Below the pieces are notes generated by a model. The model was not told the origin of the DNA. It saw nothing but the letters and a program-made list of their open reading frames with translations, and made no database searches. A program made the translations under genes and the position numbers. From an uncultured Oscillospiraceae bacterium (GTDB taxonomy: Bacteria; Bacillota; Clostridia; Oscillospirales; Acutalibacteraceae), in NCBI GenBank assembly GCA_902489335.1, contig CABTZO010000021.1, forward strand, positions 1-15,991: a DNA stretch of 15,991 bases. Reading direction: 5' to 3'. The first letter of the stretch is position 1; each line of letters starts with the position of its first letter. This document shows positions 12,911-15,991 of this stretch, piece after piece.

Positions 12911-14683
12911 ATGAATTACGAAAGATTACAATTTTTGGTTTGTAATGGAACGAGCTGCGTTTCGTCGGAAAGTTCAAAGATAATTGAACGACTTAATCAG
13001 CTTATAAAGGAAAAAAACATTCAAGATGTATCGGTTATTCCCACAGGATGTATCGGATTTTGCGGAGAAGGTCCGATTGTTAAGGTTCAACCTGATAATG
13101 TTTTTTATACAAAGGTTAAGGTTGAAGACTGTGAATCCCTTATAAACTTTCACGTTTTACAGGGCAATCCGGTTCAAAGACTTTTATATGAAGATCCTGT
13201 TAAAAAAGAGAAGATAAAAAATCAAAATAATATTGATTTCTATTCAAAACAACTAAGAATTGCATTAAAAAATTGCGGAAAAATAAATCCGGAAGACATA
13301 AATGAATATATTGTCGAAGACGGATATCGTGCGCTTTATAAAGCACTTAAAGAAATGACACCGGAAGAAGTTGTCGATGAAATCAAGGCTTCCGGTTTAC
13401 GCGGAAGAGGCGGCGGAGGATTCCCGACCGGATTCAAATGGGAAAATACCGCTAAAGAAAAATCTAAGGAAAAATATATCTTTTGTAACGCTGATGAAGG
13501 AGATCCAGGAGCATTTATGGATGAGTCTCTGCTTGAAGGAGACCCCAACTGCATAATTGAAGCTATGGCAATCGGCGGATATGCAACCGGCGCAAATACC
13601 GGAATCGTATATGTTCGTGCAGAATACCCTCTTGCGATTAAAAGACTTAAACATGCAGTAAATCAAGCAAGAGAATATGGCTTTTTAGGTAAGGACATTT
13701 TTGGAAGTGGATTTGACTTTGACATAATTATAAAACTCGGTGCAGGCGCTTTTGTCTGCGGCGAAGAAACGGCTCTTATTCATTCTGTTGAAGGAGGACG
13801 CGGAGAACCCACAAGTAAACCGCCATTCCCGAGCCAACACGGTTATCTTGGAAAACCCACAACCGTAAATAATGTTGAAACTTATGCAAATATTCCGAAA
13901 ATCATATTAAACGGATCAAAGTGGTTTTCTTCAATCGGAACAAAAAATTCTAAGGGAACAAAGGTTTTTGCTCTCGCGGGAAAAGTTAACAATGTCGGAC
14001 TTGTTGAAGTCCCCATGGGAATTACTTTAAGAGAAATTGTATATGATATCGGCGGAGGCATACCTGAAGGTAAAAAATTCAAGGCTGTTCAAATAGGCGG
14101 ACCTTCGGGAGGCGTTATCACAGAAGAAAATCTTGATACTCCTATCGACTATGAAAACTTGAAAGCCGCGGGTGCCATGATGGGCTCGGGTGGACTTATA
14201 GTCATGGACGAAGATAATGACATGGTTGAGATTGCGAAATTCTATCTCGAATTTACACAAGATGAATCCTGTGGTCGTTGCACTCCTTGTAGAGTAGGTA
14301 CTAAGAGATTGCTTGAGATGTTAAATAGGTTAATCGACCTCAAAGGAGATCAAAAGCAACTCGATTTAATGGAGGATCTTTGTCATAATATTATTGATAC
14401 TGCTGCTTGTGGTTTAGGACAGACAGCACCTAACCCTGTTTTAAGCACACTTAAATATTTCAGAAATGAATATGAAAAATATGCTAATAAAGAAGTCAAA
14501 AAATCATATAGCATAAACAAAGAAAAATGCGTCGGATGTTCCGCTTGTAAATCGGCTTGTCCTATTTCTTGTATAAGCGGACAAGTCAGACAGGCACATG
14601 AGATAGCTGAAGACAAATGTATTGCTTGCGGTTCCTGCTACAATGTTTGTAAGTTTGAAGCAATAGTAAAGCCAAATGGTTGA
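12911..14683 (+). CDS. hndC: NuoF-like flavin/iron-sulfur subunit of [FeFe] hydrogenase (HndC/HydB)
   Basis: 590 residues. This subunit binds NAD(P)(H) and FMN and, in bifurcating hydrogenases, is where electrons from NADH and ferredoxin meet. Modules in order: a thioredoxin-like [2Fe-2S] domain (C11, C16, C47, C51), the NuoF core with G-R-G-G-G-G-F-P-T-G-F-K-W (165-177) and G-A-G-A-F-V-C-G-E-E-T-A-L (277-289), the N3-type [4Fe-4S] site (C454, C457, C460, C500), and a C-terminal two-cluster ferredoxin domain (C540/C543/C546/C550 and C570/C573/C576/C580). This is the long form typical of HydB/HndC rather than of respiratory NuoF. The ATG follows GGGAG with 5-nt spacing. The gene lies 25 nt after the HndB-like gene and 25 nt before the catalytic subunit. 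Confidence 0.96.
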   Translation: MNYERLQFLVCNGTSCVSSESSKIIERLNQLIKEKNIQDVSVIPTGCIGFCGEGPIVKVQPDNVFYTKVKVEDCESLINFHVLQGNPVQRLLYEDPVKKEKIKNQNNIDFYSKQLRIALKNCGKINPEDINEYIVEDGYRALYKALKEMTPEEVVDEIKASGLRGRGGGGFPTGFKWENTAKEKSKEKYIFCNADEGDPGAFMDESLLEGDPNCIIEAMAIGGYATGANTGIVYVRAEYPLAIKRLKHAVNQAREYGFLGKDIFGSGFDFDIIIKLGAGAFVCGEETALIHSVEGGRGEPTSKPPFPSQHGYLGKPTTVNNVETYANIPKIILNGSKWFSSIGTKNSKGTKVFALAGKVNNVGLVEVPMGITLREIVYDIGGGIPEGKKFKAVQIGGPSGGVITEENLDTPIDYENLKAAGAMMGSGGLIVMDEDNDMVEIAKFYLEFTQDESCGRCTPCRVGTKRLLEMLNRLIDLKGDQKQLDLMEDLCHNIIDTAACGLGQTAPNPVLSTLKYFRNEYEKYANKEVKKSYSINKEKCVGCSACKSACPISCISGQVRQAHEIAEDKCIACGSCYNVCKFEAIVKPNG

Positions 14684-14708
14684 GTTAAGTGATTTGTGAG
14701 GATATAAA

Positions 14709-15991
14709 ATGAGTAAAATTAAATGTATAATTGACGGAAACGAAGTCGCTTTTGACGAACAAATTTCTATTCTTGAAGCATGTAGAAGCATTGGAATTCG
14801 TGTACCGACTCTTTGTCACATGAAACTTGACGGCACACCTTATGAAAACAAGCCTTCAAGTTGCAGAATTTGTGTGGTTGAAGTTAAGGGCAGAAGAAAT
14901 CTGGTAACAGCTTGTTCTGAGAAAATTGTAAACGGAATGATTATCAATACAAACACCTATCGTGCAATCCATGCAAGAAAAATAAACTTAGAGCTTCTAT
15001 TATCAAATCATCCCAAAGATTGCCTTGTTTGTCCCAAAAACTTAAATTGTGAATTACAAAAACTTGCGGATGAGCTTGGAGTCAGAACTATTGATTATCA
15101 GGGTGAGAGAATGGCTCACAGTGTAGATTATAAATCTCATGCAATAGTTCGTGATCCTTCAAAATGTATAATGTGCAGAAGATGTGAGATGATGTGCAAT
15201 AAGGTTCAGGAAGTTGGAGTATTATCCGCAAGACATAGAGGTTTTGAAACAACGGTTACACCTGCTTTCAATCTTCCTCTCAAAGATTCATCTTGCACTT
15301 TCTGCGGACAGTGCGTTGCGGTTTGCCCGACGGGTGCTATTGTTGAAGTTGATGAAACTCAGAAAGTTTGGGCAGCACTCAGAGACCCAAACCAACATGT
15401 TGTTGTTCAAGTGGCACCTGCAATCAGAGTTGCAATAGGTGAACTTTTCGGAATGGAACCCGGAAAGATTTCAACCGGAAAATTGGTTACAGCCCTTAAA
15501 ACAATGGGATTTGATACCGTTTTTGATACAGATTTCGGTGCTGATTTGACTGTTATGGAAGAAGCAAGCGAACTTGTTCACAGAATAAAAAATAACGGCA
15601 GAATGCCGATGCTAACAAGTTGTTGTCCTGCATGGGTAAGATTTATTGAAGAGAACTTCCCTGATTTACTTGATGTTCCTTCAACTTGTAAGTCACCTCA
15701 AATGATGACCGGTGCAATGGTAAAGTCTTATTATGCGAAGAAAAAGGGAATTAATCCGGAAAATATAACGATGGTAAGCATTATGCCCTGCACCGCAAAA
15801 AAAGAGGAAATAAAAAGAGACGAGCTCAAAAACGACGGTATGCAAAATGTTGATATAGTTATGTCTACAAGAGAACTTGGTCGTTTGATTCATATGTTCA
15901 GTATTGATTTTCAAGATCTTCCGGATTCTGAATTTGATACACTTTTAGGGGAATCTACCGGAGCGGCTGTCATTTTCGGAACGACCGGCGG
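14709..15991 (+). CDS. hndD: [FeFe] hydrogenase catalytic subunit (HndD/HydA), 3' end outside the window
   Basis: The first 427 codons are seen and the frame is open to the window edge. The ATG follows GAGG with 7-nt spacing. N-terminal relay modules: a plant-type [2Fe-2S] domain (C36, C52, C55, C69), a His-Cys [4Fe-4S] site (H101, C105, C108, C114), and a two-cluster ferredoxin domain (C153/C156/C159/C163 and C196/C199/C202/C206). The H-cluster domain shows motif L1 as T-S-C-C-P-A-W (303-309) and L2 as M-P-C-T-A-K-K-E-E (359-367), with cluster ligands C306 and C361 and the proton-transfer Cys305. Motif L3, with the last two ligands, would lie past 15991. The enzyme makes or uses H2. Maturases HydE, HydF and HydG are not in the window. 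The start and modules resemble trimeric and tetrameric bifurcating enzymes. Confidence 0.96.
   Translation, partial: MSKIKCIIDGNEVAFDEQISILEACRSIGIRVPTLCHMKLDGTPYENKPSSCRICVVEVKGRRNLVTACSEKIVNGMIINTNTYRAIHARKINLELLLSNHPKDCLVCPKNLNCELQKLADELGVRTIDYQGERMAHSVDYKSHAIVRDPSKCIMCRRCEMMCNKVQEVGVLSARHRGFETTVTPAFNLPLKDSSCTFCGQCVAVCPTGAIVEVDETQKVWAALRDPNQHVVVQVAPAIRVAIGELFGMEPGKISTGKLVTALKTMGFDTVFDTDFGADLTVMEEASELVHRIKNNGRMPMLTSCCPAWVRFIEENFPDLLDVPSTCKSPQMMTGAMVKSYYAKKKGINPENITMVSIMPCTAKKEEIKRDELKNDGMQNVDIVMSTRELGRLIHMFSIDFQDLPDSEFDTLLGESTGAAVIFGTTG

Noticed and set aside
15214..15914. Short frames at 15214-15438 (+) and 15693-15914 (-)
   Set aside because: They lie wholly within the conserved [FeFe] hydrogenase catalytic gene in other frames.
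1..15991. Mobile element, phage genes or horizontally acquired island
   Set aside because: No transposase, integrase, terminal repeats, tRNA gene or abrupt change in base composition was seen; gene content is mostly core fermentation.

Overview
The window is AT-rich bacterial DNA with tightly packed genes, strong Shine-Dalgarno sequences (AAGGAG, GGAGG, GGGGG), sigma-A type promoters and short hairpin-plus-U-run terminators. The enzymes (pyruvate:ferredoxin oxidoreductase, a multimeric [FeFe] hydrogenase, NAD-type GAPDH, glycerol kinase) indicate a strictly fermentative, H2-producing anaerobe. The overall style is that of a low-GC Firmicute/Clostridia-like organism. That placement is inferred from gene style, not from a marker gene.

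Layout. (a) 1-543 (+): the 3' end of a glycoside hydrolase family 3 gene, ending at a hairpin shared with the convergent gene. (b) 595-2631 (-): a two-gene unit made of an E1-like (MoeB/ThiF/HesA) adenylyltransferase followed by a four-helix membrane protein of the M28 peptidase fold. It has its own promoter at 2665-2693. (c) 2797-9011 (-): nifJ, glpK and an Ldh_2-family 2-oxoacid dehydrogenase, very closely spaced and closed by a terminator at 2766-2796. (d) 9012-9379: a 368-base divergent control region with several palindromes. (e) 9380-11754 (+): a CNNM/CBS-domain membrane protein and gapA behind a consensus TTGACA-17-TATAAT promoter, ended by a strong terminator. (f) 11755-12019: the hydrogenase control region. 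(g) 12020-15991 (+): an hndABCD-like hydrogenase operon. The catalytic subunit runs off the right edge, so its last H-cluster motif is not visible.

How the genes fit together: GAPDH produces NADH and PFOR produces reduced ferredoxin. An HndABCD-type enzyme can use both at once (electron confurcation) to evolve H2. GlpK feeds glycerol into the triose pool, and the Ldh_2 enzyme offers another way to reoxidise NAD(P)H. The window is therefore largely a redox-balancing neighbourhood. Rex-like operator matches lie in front of both nifJ and the hydrogenase, and a PerR-like box lies in front of nifJ.

Most unusual observations: the small protein in the HndB slot has no cysteine and cannot hold a [2Fe-2S] cluster. 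The M28-like membrane protein has lost nearly all its metal ligands and the catalytic Glu. Its E1-like operon partner lacks the usual transfer cysteine. Three catalytically altered proteins in 16 kb, two of them in one operon, are the best leads here.
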